From Eutreptiella sp. 'Long Island Sound 2002' (taxonomy: Eukaryota > Euglenozoa > Euglenophyceae > Eutreptiales > Eutreptiaceae): 64,000 nucleotides of DNA. The translations under genes and the position numbers were made by a program. The stretch spans positions 41,975,228-42,039,227 of the forward strand of contig OZ038378.1 in assembly GCA_964036045.1 (NCBI GenBank), read 5' to 3'. Of the stretch, positions 10,721-20,606 are shown piece after piece (position 1 is the stretch's first letter; every line of letters starts with the position of its first letter). The notes under the pieces are model-generated. The model had not been told where the DNA came from. It made no database searches and saw only the letters and a list, made by a program, of their open reading frames with translations.

Positions 10721-12298
10721 CTACTCCTCATCCTCCTCATCCTCCTCATCCTCCTCGTCCTCCTCATCCTCCTCGTCCTCCTCGCCTTCCTCGTCCTCAT
10801 CGCCTTCCTCGTCCTCCTCGTCCTCCTCGTCCTCCTCGTCCTCCTCGTCCTCCCCGTCCTCTTCGTCCTCCTCATGGTCCTCCTCCCACACCTCCTCGTT
10901 CTCCTCATCTACCTCCATGTCCCGTGTGCCTTGCACACCTCCATAGCCATGTCCCGGTGCAAAGCACAACACGTGGAATGCCTTTCCACAACCGGTACAT
11001 TCATAGCCGGTTCTTCCCCTCTTGCAAAAGTGGCACACACGCCGCCGTTGTGTCGCCACCGGCACGTGTACCTCTTGTCGTAGGGGGTGGGCAAAGTACC
11101 GCCGCCGCAACACTTGCCATTGCCATTCCCACATACTAGTGGTCTCCTTGCAAAGTTCCAATTGCCGACGAGTTGCGAACACATTCACAACCGCGTACCG
11201 GAGCACGAACGCACGCACCGCGTGGGCCCATGTCATCTGGCGGCCCACCTGCCTCATCTGCAGGGCCATCTGGTTCACACCATCAACATCGCGCGACAGT
11301 GTGCGGTACGCCGCCACCACGGGGTGCACTTCCCGCCCGCTTCGCCGGTGAGGTGGTCCCTTTCGGGCAAACCACACATTCGTCAACATCGGCACAACGC
11401 CGGGGGGTTTGTGCCCGACCTTCGGATTCTTGTACGTGCACAGACTGTACTTGAAATCCGCAACAGTGCACACCGCCGTCTGCCCCTCCTGCACCTGCTC
11501 CCCGGCCCATGTCACGCCGTACGTGGACCTCTTCGTCATCATGGGGAATGGCTGCTTGTTGGCAGCCAATTTTTGTGCAAGGCCTTGGGACCCGAAAAAG
11601 GAGTCGGTACATAGCACCGTCCCCTCGGGCAGCAATGATGCCCACAACTTCATGATGTTTTTGGCATCGAAGTTTCCCGCCGCAGTACCGTAGCGGCGTA
11701 GCCGGCCACGTACATCGGTGTACAAATACATGTCCACCACGTACCCCCATGCTGCATCGGCCAGGCAATACAACTTTATCCCGGTTGGGTGCGGTTTCTG
11801 GGCTATGAACGTTTTCAAGGGGCCCGCTAGGATTCCCTTGTGGGGCACCACGGACTCATCGCCGCAGGCCCCGCCCCCCATGCACCACGCCCCCGCCCAT
11901 TGGCCATTGCAGTCGTCCAGTAGCGAGACGACATCGGTACGTAGCAACCATTGCAGCAAGTAGTATTGGCGACGCGTCAGCATGTTTGCCATATAGGGAT
12001 TGTATAATAGGCCCTTGCGGTCCCAAACCCCGTCCACCTGCATTGGTCGCACCATCCCCAATAGAATTAGAAATGCATTGTACCTAGGTACTAGAGGTAG
12101 CAGGTCTGGCCTTCCGTGGTACCGTAGGGCTTGGCATTGTGGATTCTCTATGGGGGCCATGATATGGTCCCACACCTCGTCCTCAGTATAGCCGATGAGC
12201 CAGGATTCCCCGGGCCGGATACCGTACTGGATATCGGCCGCACAGTCCTCCCGTGGGAGCCTATGGTCGTACAGCGGTGGTTGAAATTTTGATGGCAT
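10721..12298 (-). CDS. PiggyBac-type transposase with acidic tail
   Basis: The 525-residue protein starts at the ATG at 12298; upstream sequence in the same frame is intron. The DDE_Tnp_1_7 fold is recognisable: YCLADAAWGYVVDMYLYTD (Asp181), VLCTDSFFGSQ (Asp232) and RDVDGVNQM (Asp339) match the three catalytic aspartates of PiggyBac transposases. WAHAVRAFVLRYAVVNVFA follows, as in the family. Residues 422-450 are a cysteine-rich zinc motif (CHFC, CTGC, H, C, H), the usual C-terminal DNA-binding domain. The last ~65 residues are almost only Glu and Asp, which is unusual. The gene ends with TAG, but the next gene is in the same frame. The element's TIRs and 7-bp duplication are not PiggyBac-like (no TTAA), so this gene may be cargo or a domesticated copy. 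It has no internal stop and looks intact. Confidence 0.88.
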   Translation of the reverse strand: MPSKFQPPLYDHRLPREDCAADIQYGIRPGESWLIGYTEDEVWDHIMAPIENPQCQALRYHGRPDLLPLVPRYNAFLILLGMVRPMQVDGVWDRKGLLYNPYMANMLTRRQYYLLQWLLRTDVVSLLDDCNGQWAGAWCMGGGACGDESVVPHKGILAGPLKTFIAQKPHPTGIKLYCLADAAWGYVVDMYLYTDVRGRLRRYGTAAGNFDAKNIMKLWASLLPEGTVLCTDSFFGSQGLAQKLAANKQPFPMMTKRSTYGVTWAGEQVQEGQTAVCTVADFKYSLCTYKNPKVGHKPPGVVPMLTNVWFARKGPPHRRSGREVHPVVAAYRTLSRDVDGVNQMALQMRQVGRQMTWAHAVRAFVLRYAVVNVFATRRQLELCKETTSMWEWQWQVLRRRYFAHPLRQEVHVPVATQRRRVCHFCKRGRTGYECTGCGKAFHVLCFAPGHGYGGVQGTRDMEVDEENEEVWEEDHEEDEEDGEDEEDEEDEEDEEDEEGDEDEEGEEDEEDEEDEEDEEDEEDEE

Positions 12299-12865
12299 CA
12301 CAAACAAAAATTGTTGAGAAATGAGACTCTGTAGAACACACAACACACCAGTGGCAGTTCCAGAGGCAACAGCAGAGGCAGCAAAAGCGGAACGTGCAGA
12401 ACGCGCAGCACACGCGGAACGCGTAACACGACCTCCAGAGGCAGACAAAGAAGCAGACGCGTAGAGCGCGTATCACACCAAACACACACAGGACAGGGGG
12501 TTGGGCAATGGGGGCGGCAACACGAACAAGTCAATTGTTGCTTTCTTGAAACGATGTCCGTGCACCCTACATGGTCCACGCAGAGCAGCGGCCGCAGCCG
12601 CCTCCATTCATCCGAACGTCGAAAAAGTATTCACAACACAATAAATACCGGCGTCGGTGCCCCAATGGAAGCGCCGCCTACCGATGCCACCACTGTGGGG
12701 TTGGCTGTGAATGTGCTTGCTGGGCCAACGGCACTGGCCTGGAAAAGAAGAGGGGTTGTGAGGTGTGTCTGCCGCGGACCTCATCGGGGTCGGGCCATTC
12801 ATCCCCCTCCTGTGTGTTTGAAAAAATGCTGCCTGGACTGCTCCAACTTAGGTCGGCCCGATTTA
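12299..12865 (-). other. Spacer with one motif-rich intron
   Basis: Between the stop at 12866 and the PiggyBac start lies about 570 bp. It contains an intron-like segment (12329 to about 12488) with acceptor TTCTACAG, GCCTCTGG repeats and CGCGTTCTGC words, so the PiggyBac transcript probably has a spliced 5' leader. A Cys-rich frame on the plus strand here looks accidental. Confidence 0.5.
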
Positions 12866-13054
12866 CTAAATCTGCACTATCTCGTCCTTCTCCTCCATCT
12901 CCTCTCCCGCCGCTGCGGCTTCCTCCGGGGGCTCCTCTCCCATTTCCGCATCGCTCTTCGGTGCCCCAGCGCTCTCTTCCTTGGCTGCCTCCGGCTCTTG
13001 CGGTGGATCCATTGGCGCGGTCGACTCCTCCTCTGGCTCCGTTTTGATTGGGTG

Positions 13055-13235
13055 CTGCAGAACACGGAACACGCGTGAAACATGCAACCCACCTCTAGAG
13101 GCAATCCGAGAGGCACAAAAAAGGAAACGTGTGGAACGCGCAGAACGCGGAGAACACGGGGCTCGCATCCAGAGGCACACCCGGAGGCTACGCGCAAATC
13201 CCCTAGAACGCATAGTACCAATGTGCAACGCGCAC
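13055..13235 (-). other. Motif-rich intron, 181 nt
   Basis: Phase 0. GTGCGCGTTG at the donor and GTGTTCTGCAG at the acceptor. Contains GCCTCTGGATG, GCCTCTAGAGG and CGCGTTCTGCGCG. Confidence 0.75.
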
Positions 13236-13607
13236 CTGTGCACCTTCCGTGTGCAAGGCTCCCGTCTCCGGCCCCATCTCCGGCCTGCCTTGCTGCCCCC
13301 TGGACGGTGGCGGTGGTGGCGGACGCCCCTGCGGCATTGGCTGGGGTGGTGGGAGTATTGGCGCTGGTGGGTCATCCGGCGGTGGCGGTGGCTGCAGCAT
13401 TCCTTGCGGTGGAGGATACGTGGGTGGCGGCGGATAATCCGGGGGCTGGTACTTGTACGGGTCGGACCCATACGGGAGACTCCCGGAGCTCGAAGGCATG
13501 TCCGGATCCGTCCTCATCCGCTGGTACTCGTACCGCGGCTCATACTCGTATCGCGGCTCATACGGATACCCATGCTGCTGCGGATACCCATACTCCTCCC
13601 AGGTTGT

Positions 13608-13761
13608 CTGCAGAACATGCAGAGCGCGCAAAGCAGTTAAGACATGGGAAGGCAAATCCAGAGGCAGTCACAGAATCGAACGTGCAGACCACGTAGAACG
13701 CGTGGGAAGCCCAAAGCATACAGGAGGCAACTCCAGAGGCAAGTGAAAAGACCCGTGCCAC
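13608..13761 (-). other. Motif-rich intron, 154 nt
   Basis: Phase 0. GTGGCACGGG at the donor and ATGTTCTGCAG at the acceptor. Contains TTGCCTCTGGAG, TGCCTCTGGAT and CACGCGTTCTACG. Confidence 0.75.
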
Positions 13762-13914
13762 GACGTCCCGCACAGGAATGCACACCCGCTGCCTCTTTGC
13801 ATCCTTTGTTCTCACGAGTGTCCATGCCCCTGTGTCGGGGAGGTCCACACCTCGGTCCTTCGTTAAGGCGTAGGCCATGAGACCAGCCATGCGGACTGTG
13901 CGCGACAGCTTCTC

Positions 13915-14074
13915 CTGTACAGACCACGCAAAGCGCGTGCAACACCGGAAGGCACCCCCAGAGGCAACGAAGAGGCGAAACGTCGGGAACACATAGCACG
14001 CGCAGAACGCTGAAGACGCGCTACACGCTGCACTGGAGGCGTTACAGAGAAAACACGCAACACATGCAGTACAC
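13915..14074 (-). other. Motif-rich intron, 160 nt
   Basis: Phase 0. GTGTACTGCATG at the donor and GGTCTGTACAG at the acceptor. Contains TTGCCTCTGGGG and GCGTTCTGCGCGTGC. Confidence 0.75.
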
Positions 14075-15027
14075 CTGCAAAGTGTCAGTGGGCATGTCGA
14101 CAATGTCCTCCGCACCAAACGCACTCAGCTGGTCCATGGTGCGCCGTGGTCGGTATCCAGACCACAGGGGCTCCCCTTCAATTTCGCCAACGGCAGGCCT
14201 GCAGCTGCGGGGTCACCAAATTCTGTAGGCCAGTCCGGGGCTCCGACACAGTTCGTGCACACCGACACCCCCTTGATCAACCATGTTGCGACTTGGCGGG
14301 GTGAGCTGCTGGGGTATCGCTCCTCAAACAGTTCTCTGGCAGCGGCTGTGCTTTGTGCATTCTTCGTGCCACAGCGGAGGACCATCTGCACACTGTACGC
14401 CCGCACGTCCGTCACCAGAAGCAGCGCCAGGCCCAATTCGCGGCGCGCTTGTGTTTCCCCGGCCAAACACACTTTGTAGTGTTGGCATACTCGTCCGAGT
14501 GACACTTCATATTCCGACTCCAGGGTGCGCTGCATGACCTGCACATGGTTGTCGTAGGCGGCCCCGGCTTGGTACTTCTCCCCTCGGGTTGCACGTGTGC
14601 GCATCGACCTGTGCGGTTCGCCTTCCACTGCGTAACGCACATGCTTGGGCTTCTCCTCCACCTTCTTCTTGCCCTTGCTCTTCTTCTTGGGTGGACTCTT
14701 CGTCTTTTCTTTCTTGTTCTTGGACAGCTCCTCCGGCTCTGGCCTTGCCTCTGGCTTTGCTTCTGGCTTCGCCTTGACAGGGGTCCCCTTTGATTGTGCG
14801 GCCATGCGGGCAACCTCCAGGTGGGTGCTGCGGGGGGCGCGTTGGGCGAGGGAGGGCTCGTCCTCGTCCTTCACACTGGCAGCATCACTGCCCTCCTCGT
14901 CCTCCTCCTCCTCCGTCTCCTCTGCCTCCTCCGGCTCCTCTTCCGACTCCTCTTCCGACTCATCCTCATCCGAACTCTCCGTGGTTCCCTCATCTTGGAT
15001 CGACGTCCACAGCCGGTCGCGCGGAAT

Positions 15028-15195
15028 CTGTAGAACATGCAGAACATGCAAGACACATGGAGACAACCCCAGAGGCAACACCAGAGGAAGCGCGCAGAGC
15101 GCCGAGAACGCGCAAAACGCATAGCACACAATGAGAGGTAGCTGCAGAGGCAACGAAAAAAGGAGCGTATTAAACGCGCAGAACGCACAGAACAC
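15028..15195 (-). other. Motif-rich intron, 168 nt
   Basis: Phase 0. GTGTTCTGTGCG at the donor and ATGTTCTACAG at the acceptor. Contains TTGCCTCTGCAG, TTGCCTCTGGGG and repeated GCGTTTTGCGCGTTC words. Confidence 0.75.
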
Positions 15196-15282
15196 CTTTT
15201 TGTATTTCAAGAAGCCATCCTTCTTGTTGCGGACGTCTTGCACCACGTGTGCCACATCTGGCTTGCCCTTCGGGGCCTTCAC

Positions 15283-15542
15283 CTGTAATAAAAGGGTGCA
15301 AGAGGCGGTAGTGGACAACGGGAAGCGCAAAATAGTGCTCACATGAACCACAAACCCGTGAACGTGGTACACCTGATACGTTGTGAGGTTCGTCAACCAA
15401 AATTCTTTGTCCTGCTTGTCCTTGGCCCCTTTCTTCTTCCGATTGACCCATCCGGCATGCCACCCCGCTGCGAGACAAGGGGGTGAGGAGGACAGCGGTG
15501 CAAGGCGAGAAGCGAGACGAAAACGGAGACACACACACATAC
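15283..15542 (-). other. Two ordinary short introns in the acidic gene
   Basis: The introns 15542-15468 (75 nt, GTATGTGTG donor, TCTCGCAG acceptor, phase 1) and 15342-15283 (60 nt, GTGAGC donor, ATTACAG acceptor, phase 0) lack the repeated motif. They show what a normal intron looks like in this gene. The exon 15467-15343 lies between them. Confidence 0.65.
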
Positions 15543-15725
15543 TTGTGGCTTGTTTAATTTGAAAGACAACGAAGGCGTCGTGCTTCAGTTTCTCCGGATG
15601 CTTCCACTCTCCCAGCTTCCCACTCTTCTGCAACCATTGACAATGTGTGGCGGGGTACAGGGGTGCAGGCATGGCTCCTGCACCATAAAAGCAAAGTGGC
15701 CTATGAATGTTGGGACAAAAACATG

Positions 15726-15871
15726 CTGCAGAGCACGTAGCACGCGTAGAAGGGCTCCAGAGGCAACGTCAGAAACGAAAAACGACAACACACATAACAC
15801 CCAACACAAGTGGGCAATGTAGCACCAAGGCAAACGCATAGGCAGAAGGCAATTGTCGTTGGAATACGCAC
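15726..15871 (-). other. Motif-rich intron, 146 nt
   Basis: Phase 1. GTGCGTATTCC at the donor and CGTGCTCTGCAG at the acceptor. Contains TTGCCTCTGGAG and TACGCGTGCTACG. Confidence 0.65.
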
Positions 15872-15980
15872 GTTTCAGTTCCATTGGGAACCAGTGCAGG
15901 ATTGTGGCAGAGTACACGGGTGAGGGCACCGCAAACAAAAAAAATCGGGGGTGGTATGATAGGTGTGAAGCGCTTAGCCT

Positions 15981-16270
15981 CTGCAGAACGCGTAGAACGC
16001 GTAGGAAGACTTCCAGAGGCAGACTCAGAGGCACTGGACCGAAACACGCAGGACGCGCAACACACGCAGCACGCGTAGCACCAAGACAGAGGCAGAGGCA
16101 GGAGGCAATTGTGCTTCTCTCCTCGAAAATGGTTGAATTGAGCTAAACGGATACTTCCATTGCGTCGGGCACCCTCGAAAACCCCCCGAAAGCACAAAAC
16201 AATCATAAAAGCAAAAACGCGAGAAAAATTCGTGCTATGCGTTCTACGCGTGGTAGCCAAAGCAGTATAC
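15981..16270 (-). other. Motif-rich intron after the transposase exon, 290 nt
   Basis: GTATACTGC at the donor and CGCGTTCTGCAG at the acceptor, phase 0 on both sides. Contains TGCCTCTGCCTCTG, TGCCTCTGGAAG and TACGCGTTCTACGCG. If the donor is not used, the upstream exon reads on to a TAG at 16244. Confidence 0.55.
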
Positions 16271-17566
16271 ACACATGCTTGCAAAATTCTCCCACCACGT
16301 TTTGCACACCGACTCCCAACTTTTTCCCCCTACTTGATGCTGCCTGACACTAGGCTGCTCTAGGCAAGCATCTATTATCTTCTCCCAACCCTTATTGCGC
16401 ATGAAATGGATGGCAGCAGCACACTCCATCCTCACCTTCCCCTTGCTATTTGCCTGGTCATTATTTAATGAGGCACGGGTGCAAGTTCGTGCAGCAAGCC
16501 GTGCCTCATCTAAAACCGGTTGCAGCATGGTGCGTGCCACAGTGGCCGGTGCCTTCCCTGTCAATTGTACAACTAGGTCCCGTGTCCCGTTGACTGCACA
16601 CAACAGGACACGAAGGACCCCATGGAGGCCATAATCAGGCACTCGCCTATCACTCATAATGGTCCTATATATAGCACTTATGGCAACGGCTGGTTCCCAG
16701 TTGCCGTCTATCGCACTTGCTGTGCCAATGGTAGCAAGGCACAGAGCACGGTTACGCATGCAGACCCAACACACAGTGGCACCAGGGGATTCTGCCTTCC
16801 AGTTTTGGCAGCCCGCCATGAGCACCTGTGCCTTACCATCTGCACACAGAAAAAAAAGGGACTGCCTATCGTTCCCTGCCGTATCCTTAAAACTTACGGT
16901 TGCGGCCTTGCGCAACTCATCATCAAAATCAATTTCCTGGGAGGCCGCGTAGAGGGTCTCCCAGTTTTCACTGCCCCCTAGTAGCCACCAACTAGATAGT
17001 TGGTTGGGGCTGGCGATGCCACCAAGCGTGCAATGGACGTACGAGGCCTCATGCCTCGATGTACCGTCCACCGCAATAGGCAACCAATGCAGCCGTCGGT
17101 CCCCGGGCTGCATGATGGCCGAGGGTGGTGGTGGTCGACACTTGAATAGGTGGGCGATGCGGTCAGGTAGGTAGCAGGCTGCACCTTTGATGGCGGTGTC
17201 GTCACCCGTATAGGCAGTGAACGCCCGGGACTCCGGCAGCGCTAGCTGCCGAAGCATGCCGTACACCTGGTCCCATACCACACCGTACGTCATGCTCCCC
17301 ACTAGGTACCGGGACTCTGTCCTAGAGAGGTGCAATGACCGGATCCTCCACACGGCCATAATCAACCTCTCCTCCTGGGTGGGCTCGGGCTGGACGGTGG
17401 CTACAATTCTTGTTTCGGGGGTAAGCACTATTTGCCCCGTGTCGGACAGGTACTTGACGGTGTAGGGTGCTGCAAGCTCCTTGGTAACAACCTCCTGGAG
17501 CTCTTGTAGGCGCCGCCGTCGTGTACGATCCGCTACCAGATGGAATGGCTCCTTGGGCCGTGGCAT
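16271..17566 (-). CDS. Transposase N-terminal and central part
   Basis: The exon of 432 codons starts at an ATG at 17566. It contains LCADGKAQVLMAGCQN followed by CWVCMRNRALC and then PDYGLHGVLRVLL. The ADGK and CWVC blocks align with GDGKVMMSG and CWICNLK of the damaged transposase at 20.6-22.2 kb, so the two are paralogues. The end (SWESVCKTWWENF) matches ETWCLLKVWEDL of the transposase at 35.8-37.7 kb, just before the place where that protein continues to its Glu motif. Here that continuation is missing and appears at 9874-10711. I infer a DDE-type transposase with the first Asp in ADGK. The family could be KDZ-like; it is not PiggyBac. No internal stop is present. Confidence 0.6.
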
Positions 17567-17667
17567 GGTGTGAGATACAGGACCTGTTGAATGGGCAGGC
17601 AGTCATCGCAAAGTTTCTACCATCCCCCTCCCGCAGACAACTCTCTCTACTGTGATTCGCATGCAAT

Positions 17668-17835
17668 TAAAAGAAATTCACATAGATTCGCACGAAATTT
17701 GTACGAAATTCGTACGAATTTCGTACGAATTTCGTGCGAATTTCACGTGAATAGAAATGTGTGAATATTCTGAAAATGTGAAATTTGTACGAAATTCGTA
17801 CGAATTTCGTACGAATTTCACATGACTGTCACGGA
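17668..17835. repeat. Internal TTCGTACGAA array
   Basis: Two clusters of TTCGTACGAA palindromes, separated by about 40 bp of unrelated sequence, lie 100-270 bp upstream of the ATG at 17566. Position suggests a promoter or transposase-binding region. The same palindromes lie near both ends of the element. Confidence 0.7.
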
Positions 17836-17948
17836 GTTTCTGCCAAAGCCTCATCCTTCTGCCCTCGTTGACCCTCACAAAGCAAGCTCAGGATGGTGCT
17901 CATGGGCTATCACACACCCAGTCCAGTGGCTGTCATTCCGGCTGTCAC

Positions 17949-19484
17949 TCAGCCAGCAGTGTAACACGTCAGGGGGCATAGCATACCCCAAATAAAATAC
18001 AAACAGTTCCGCAGAAAAAATCGCAAACAGGTCAGGGGGCACACCGTAATCCAATCAATGTACAAACAGTGCTGCAGAAAATTTCGCACAGTTGGGGGGT
18101 AGTACCCCACATATCGGTCAAACTGCCCATGCTTGGGGGGGGGGGGGATAACATTCGTCGTGGTTAGAAAGGACAGGTGCTCCGGAGGGTACCTACGCAC
18201 CCCCCCCCAGGGAGCAGAGCTCCGGCTAGCGGTGCCCTGGGAGCTCTGCTCTGCCACCGCCTCCACAAAGGAGGGGTCCATGGCCGCCGACGTGAGGCGG
18301 TGGGGGGGGTACTGCCGGCGCACTTCCTCCATTGCGGCAGTCACCTTGGGGGCGTCAGGGGCCACGCTGTCCACATCGACCTGCTGGCCACTGGCCATCA
18401 TGGCCATCCGCAGGCCGGTGGACACTGCGGACATCTGGCCGGCGCATGCCTCGGCCTGGGCATGCCAGGCCTGTGCGCCGGCTAGCAGGTACCGGACACC
18501 GGCAGCACCTGCCCCCCCCCTGTCACCCGGGGGGGCGGGGGCCTCGGCACCCTCAGCCCTCTCCACTGCCTCTGCTGGTTGTGCCGCTGGCTTTGCCTTG
18601 CGCAACGTCGCCACGTCGCGCTCAAAAGTCCTCACCTTGGTGGCCAGCCGGTCACGCTCCTTGGTGACGTCCGCCAACCGCAACTCGCAGTCCCGCCTGG
18701 ACTCGTGGACCCTGGACAGACGAGCCTCGAGGTCGCGGTTGGCGGCCTCCGCCCTGATGGCGCGTGCCTCCCAGGCCCCCGCCCGCTGCTGGTCCACCCA
18801 CTCCTGCACCACCCCCCTCTGCCCCCGCCCCCCCACCGGCTCCGCCTGCTCCGCTCCCACTGCCCGCTCCGCCGGGGTGGCCGTACGCGGGGCTTTGGGG
18901 GGGTGGGTGGGGCCCGTGTCCCCTTTGGGGCGCCCTTTCTGCTTGCGCGTGGGGGGGGGTTCGTCCTCCTCGACGTCAATGACGTCAACCACCACCCCCC
19001 TCTTCCGCTGCCTCCCCACATGGACGCGCATGGCAAGCCATGCCACGTCCACCCACTCCGGCCTCCGCTGCTCCCAACCTGTGAGCACATTCAGCCCACA
19101 AATCCCAGCCGTCGTTACCGTCCCCGCCTCCCCGATCCGCGACACCCCCGTCTGCACCCGCCAGTGCCCACTCACAAGCCGGTAGGCAAACATGCCCACC
19201 AGCTCCTGCCCCGCAGGCAGGTTGGACCCCCCCCCGGAGCACAATGGGGCAGGGGAAGAAGATGCGGAGGGTGCCCTGCACCCCCCGCGACTCCAACTCC
19301 ATGTCCCACACGGCACCGAGGTGCCGCTGCCGCCCATCGGGCCCGGGCGGCACCTGCTCGGTCCAGGCCGGATCCGGCTGCCTGGCGGCCAGGGTGACCC
19401 AATGTAGCCGTTCCCATCAACAAATTTGAGGGGCGGCTGAGAGGGGCCAACCCTGTCGGGGGCCGGGTCAGGGCTGCCCGTCAC
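17949..19484 (-). CDS. Coiled-coil protein, paralogue of the one at 23.7-25.9 kb
   Basis: The minus-strand frame is open for 511 codons. A globular part (FAYRLVSGHWRVQTG, then WVDVAWLAMRVHVG) is followed by a short acidic-basic linker and a long coiled coil rich in Arg, Glu, Ala and Leu (about 18560-18790), then an Ala-rich tail. The globular part resembles FNVRASGALYNIRLPIRVV in the gene at 23.7 kb, and the order globular part then coiled coil is the same. The N-terminal ~80 residues are in doubt: a better frame (DMELESRGVQGTLRIFFPC) switches to this one at a run of nine G near 19235. Function unknown; the coiled coil suggests an oligomer. Confidence 0.6.
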   Translation of the reverse strand: MTGSPDPAPDRVGPSQPPLKFVDGNGYIGSPWPPGSRIRPGPSRCRPGPMGGSGTSVPCGTWSWSRGGCRAPSASSSPAPLCSGGGSNLPAGQELVGMFAYRLVSGHWRVQTGVSRIGEAGTVTTAGICGLNVLTGWEQRRPEWVDVAWLAMRVHVGRQRKRGVVVDVIDVEEDEPPPTRKQKGRPKGDTGPTHPPKAPRTATPAERAVGAEQAEPVGGRGQRGVVQEWVDQQRAGAWEARAIRAEAANRDLEARLSRVHESRRDCELRLADVTKERDRLATKVRTFERDVATLRKAKPAAQPAEAVERAEGAEAPAPPGDRGGAGAAGVRYLLAGAQAWHAQAEACAGQMSAVSTGLRMAMMASGQQVDVDSVAPDAPKVTAAMEEVRRQYPPHRLTSAAMDPSFVEAVAEQSSQGTASRSSAPWGGVRRYPPEHLSFLTTTNVIPPPPKHGQFDRYVGYYPPTVRNFLQHCLYIDWITVCPLTCLRFFLRNCLYFIWGMLCPLTCYTAG

Positions 19485-20101
19485 CCCATGAGGGGGGTCG
19501 GGAGGGGTTCGGTGCAGAGGGGGGGTTCACACAAAATGAAGGGGGGGGCGCATGAGGCACCACGGTACCATTGCAAAGAAGTTGTGCTATAGAAGGTGGG
19601 GTGGGTGACGTCAGGGACGTGCACCTGGGGGGGGATGGTGGGATGGGAAGGGGCGGCGCCCAAATCATCCCACCACCGGGGGTTGGCAAGATGCCAAGAA
19701 AAGGGGAAAAAAGAGTGGTCTGCTGGTGCACTTGCAGCAAGATCTTGCAGGCACACCATATCGCAGTGGGGGGGGGTGTGGACGAGGTTAGTGGTGGGGT
19801 ACACCTGGACGTGGGCGTCCTTAGGCTTCCCCACAGGGTTATTCCTCATCGAGTTGAGGAGCTGGTCAACACTGGAGGGAAGAGGGGTTAGATGGAGAAA
19901 TTTGAGGGTGGGGAGTTGGTGGCGCAGTTCCCTCCACAGGGTTGTGGCCCATCCCCTCCCCCCGAGGTAGCTGTTGCGGGTGGGGCTGCGCATGTCGATG
20001 TGGATGACATCGGGGGAGGGGTCGAGGGAGGCTGCCCAGCCCACGATGTCATCCACCCCCAGTGCCTCCGACTCGTACGTTGCCTCTATGGTGAGCATAA
20101 C
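19481..20101 (-). CDS. Exon of unknown protein after a palindrome intron
   Basis: A 207-codon frame begins at the acceptor GGTATGCCAG (20102) and reads VMLTIEATYESEALGVDDIVGW, then LWRELRHQLPTLKFLHLTPLP. The composition is protein-like, with no repeats until the last 60 residues, which are Pro-rich. No family is recognised. The last bases overlap the start of the coiled-coil frame. It is probably the upstream exon of that gene, with a frame change at a G or C run. Confidence 0.45.
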   Translation of the reverse strand, partial: VMLTIEATYESEALGVDDIVGWAASLDPSPDVIHIDMRSPTRNSYLGGRGWATTLWRELRHQLPTLKFLHLTPLPSSVDQLLNSMRNNPVGKPKDAHVQVYPTTNLVHTPPHCDMVCLQDLAASAPADHSFFPFSWHLANPRWWDDLGAAPSHPTIPPQVHVPDVTHPTFYSTTSLQWYRGASCAPPFILCEPPLCTEPLPTPLMG

Positions 20102-20606
20102 CTGGCATACCAAGAATACCCCCCGAAAACAGCCATTTGCCCATGGGATAGAAAAAAATGAGTTTAGCACCCTGAAAATAGGGGGGGGGGGTCAAAACAC
20201 CGGAAAGCCAATTCCATACACCCACACCTGTGTGTGGCAATCTACACTTTTTGAGGTATTTGTCAGTATACTCTAAGTATTTGAGAAGTATTCTTGCCGT
20301 ATACTTCGGAGTATACGGCCGTATACTCAGAAGTATACGGCCGTATACTTGGAGTATACGGGGACTTTCTACCTTCCACCCATGCCACCATTCTCATCAC
20401 CTACCCCTCCCCCTTGCATTTACTCATGACCCTGCAACCCCCAAACACATTGTACACACAAAAGAGCACCATATGAGCAAAGCAGAACACCACAAGAAGC
20501 AACCTTGTTTGATGTCCCATCCGAAATGTCAAATGTGATCCACTTCCCCGTGTTATATATACCTAATATACACACTTACGCATATTGCACATCACATGAT
20601 ATATAC
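20102..20606 (-). other. Palindrome intron, 505 nt
   Basis: Donor GTATATATC just after the transposase frame, acceptor GGTATGCCAG. Three to four copies of GTATACGGCCGTATAC lie at about 20297-20360. The acceptor end resembles, on the opposite strand, the donor end of the intron at 27458-27965 (GTGAGCATAACCTGGCATAC). Confidence 0.65.

Larger units (their letters stand above)
12866..15980 (-). pseudogene. Acidic Pro-rich multi-exon protein, one frameshift
   Basis: Eight exons can be joined: 15980-15872, 15725-15543, 15467-15343, 15282-15196, 15027-14075, 13914-13762, 13607-13236 and 13054-12866. All junctions keep the frame. Exon 5 is one base short of a phase-0 exon; a GGGG run near 14180 marks the place where the frame changes from AKLKG to EPLWSGY. 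The protein contains WHAGW and a Lys-rich patch, then a long Glu/Asp/Ser stretch, a basic stretch (KSPPKKKSKGKKK), a region with CTNC, a Tyr/Pro-rich part with PPPPP runs, and an acidic C-terminus ending in EIVQI. No known domain is visible; the charge pattern suggests a chromatin or DNA-binding role. The upstream exon of the transposase at 16271 can splice in phase into the first exon, so the true 5' end is uncertain. Confidence 0.6.

Noticed and set aside
10494-10946. Poly-Ser plus-strand frame
   Set aside because: It is the antisense of the Glu/Asp tail of the PiggyBac-type gene.
12571-13047. Cys-rich plus-strand frame (CHHCGVGCECAC)
   Set aside because: It overlaps an exon and intron of a well-supported minus-strand gene and shows no consistent zinc spacing.
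19571-20276. Plus-strand frame ending at a GTGAGCATAACC donor
   Set aside because: The minus strand gives a longer, more protein-like exon; the donor-like word is the reverse of the acceptor end of the palindrome intron. Kept in mind because the 27.97-kb donor is similar.
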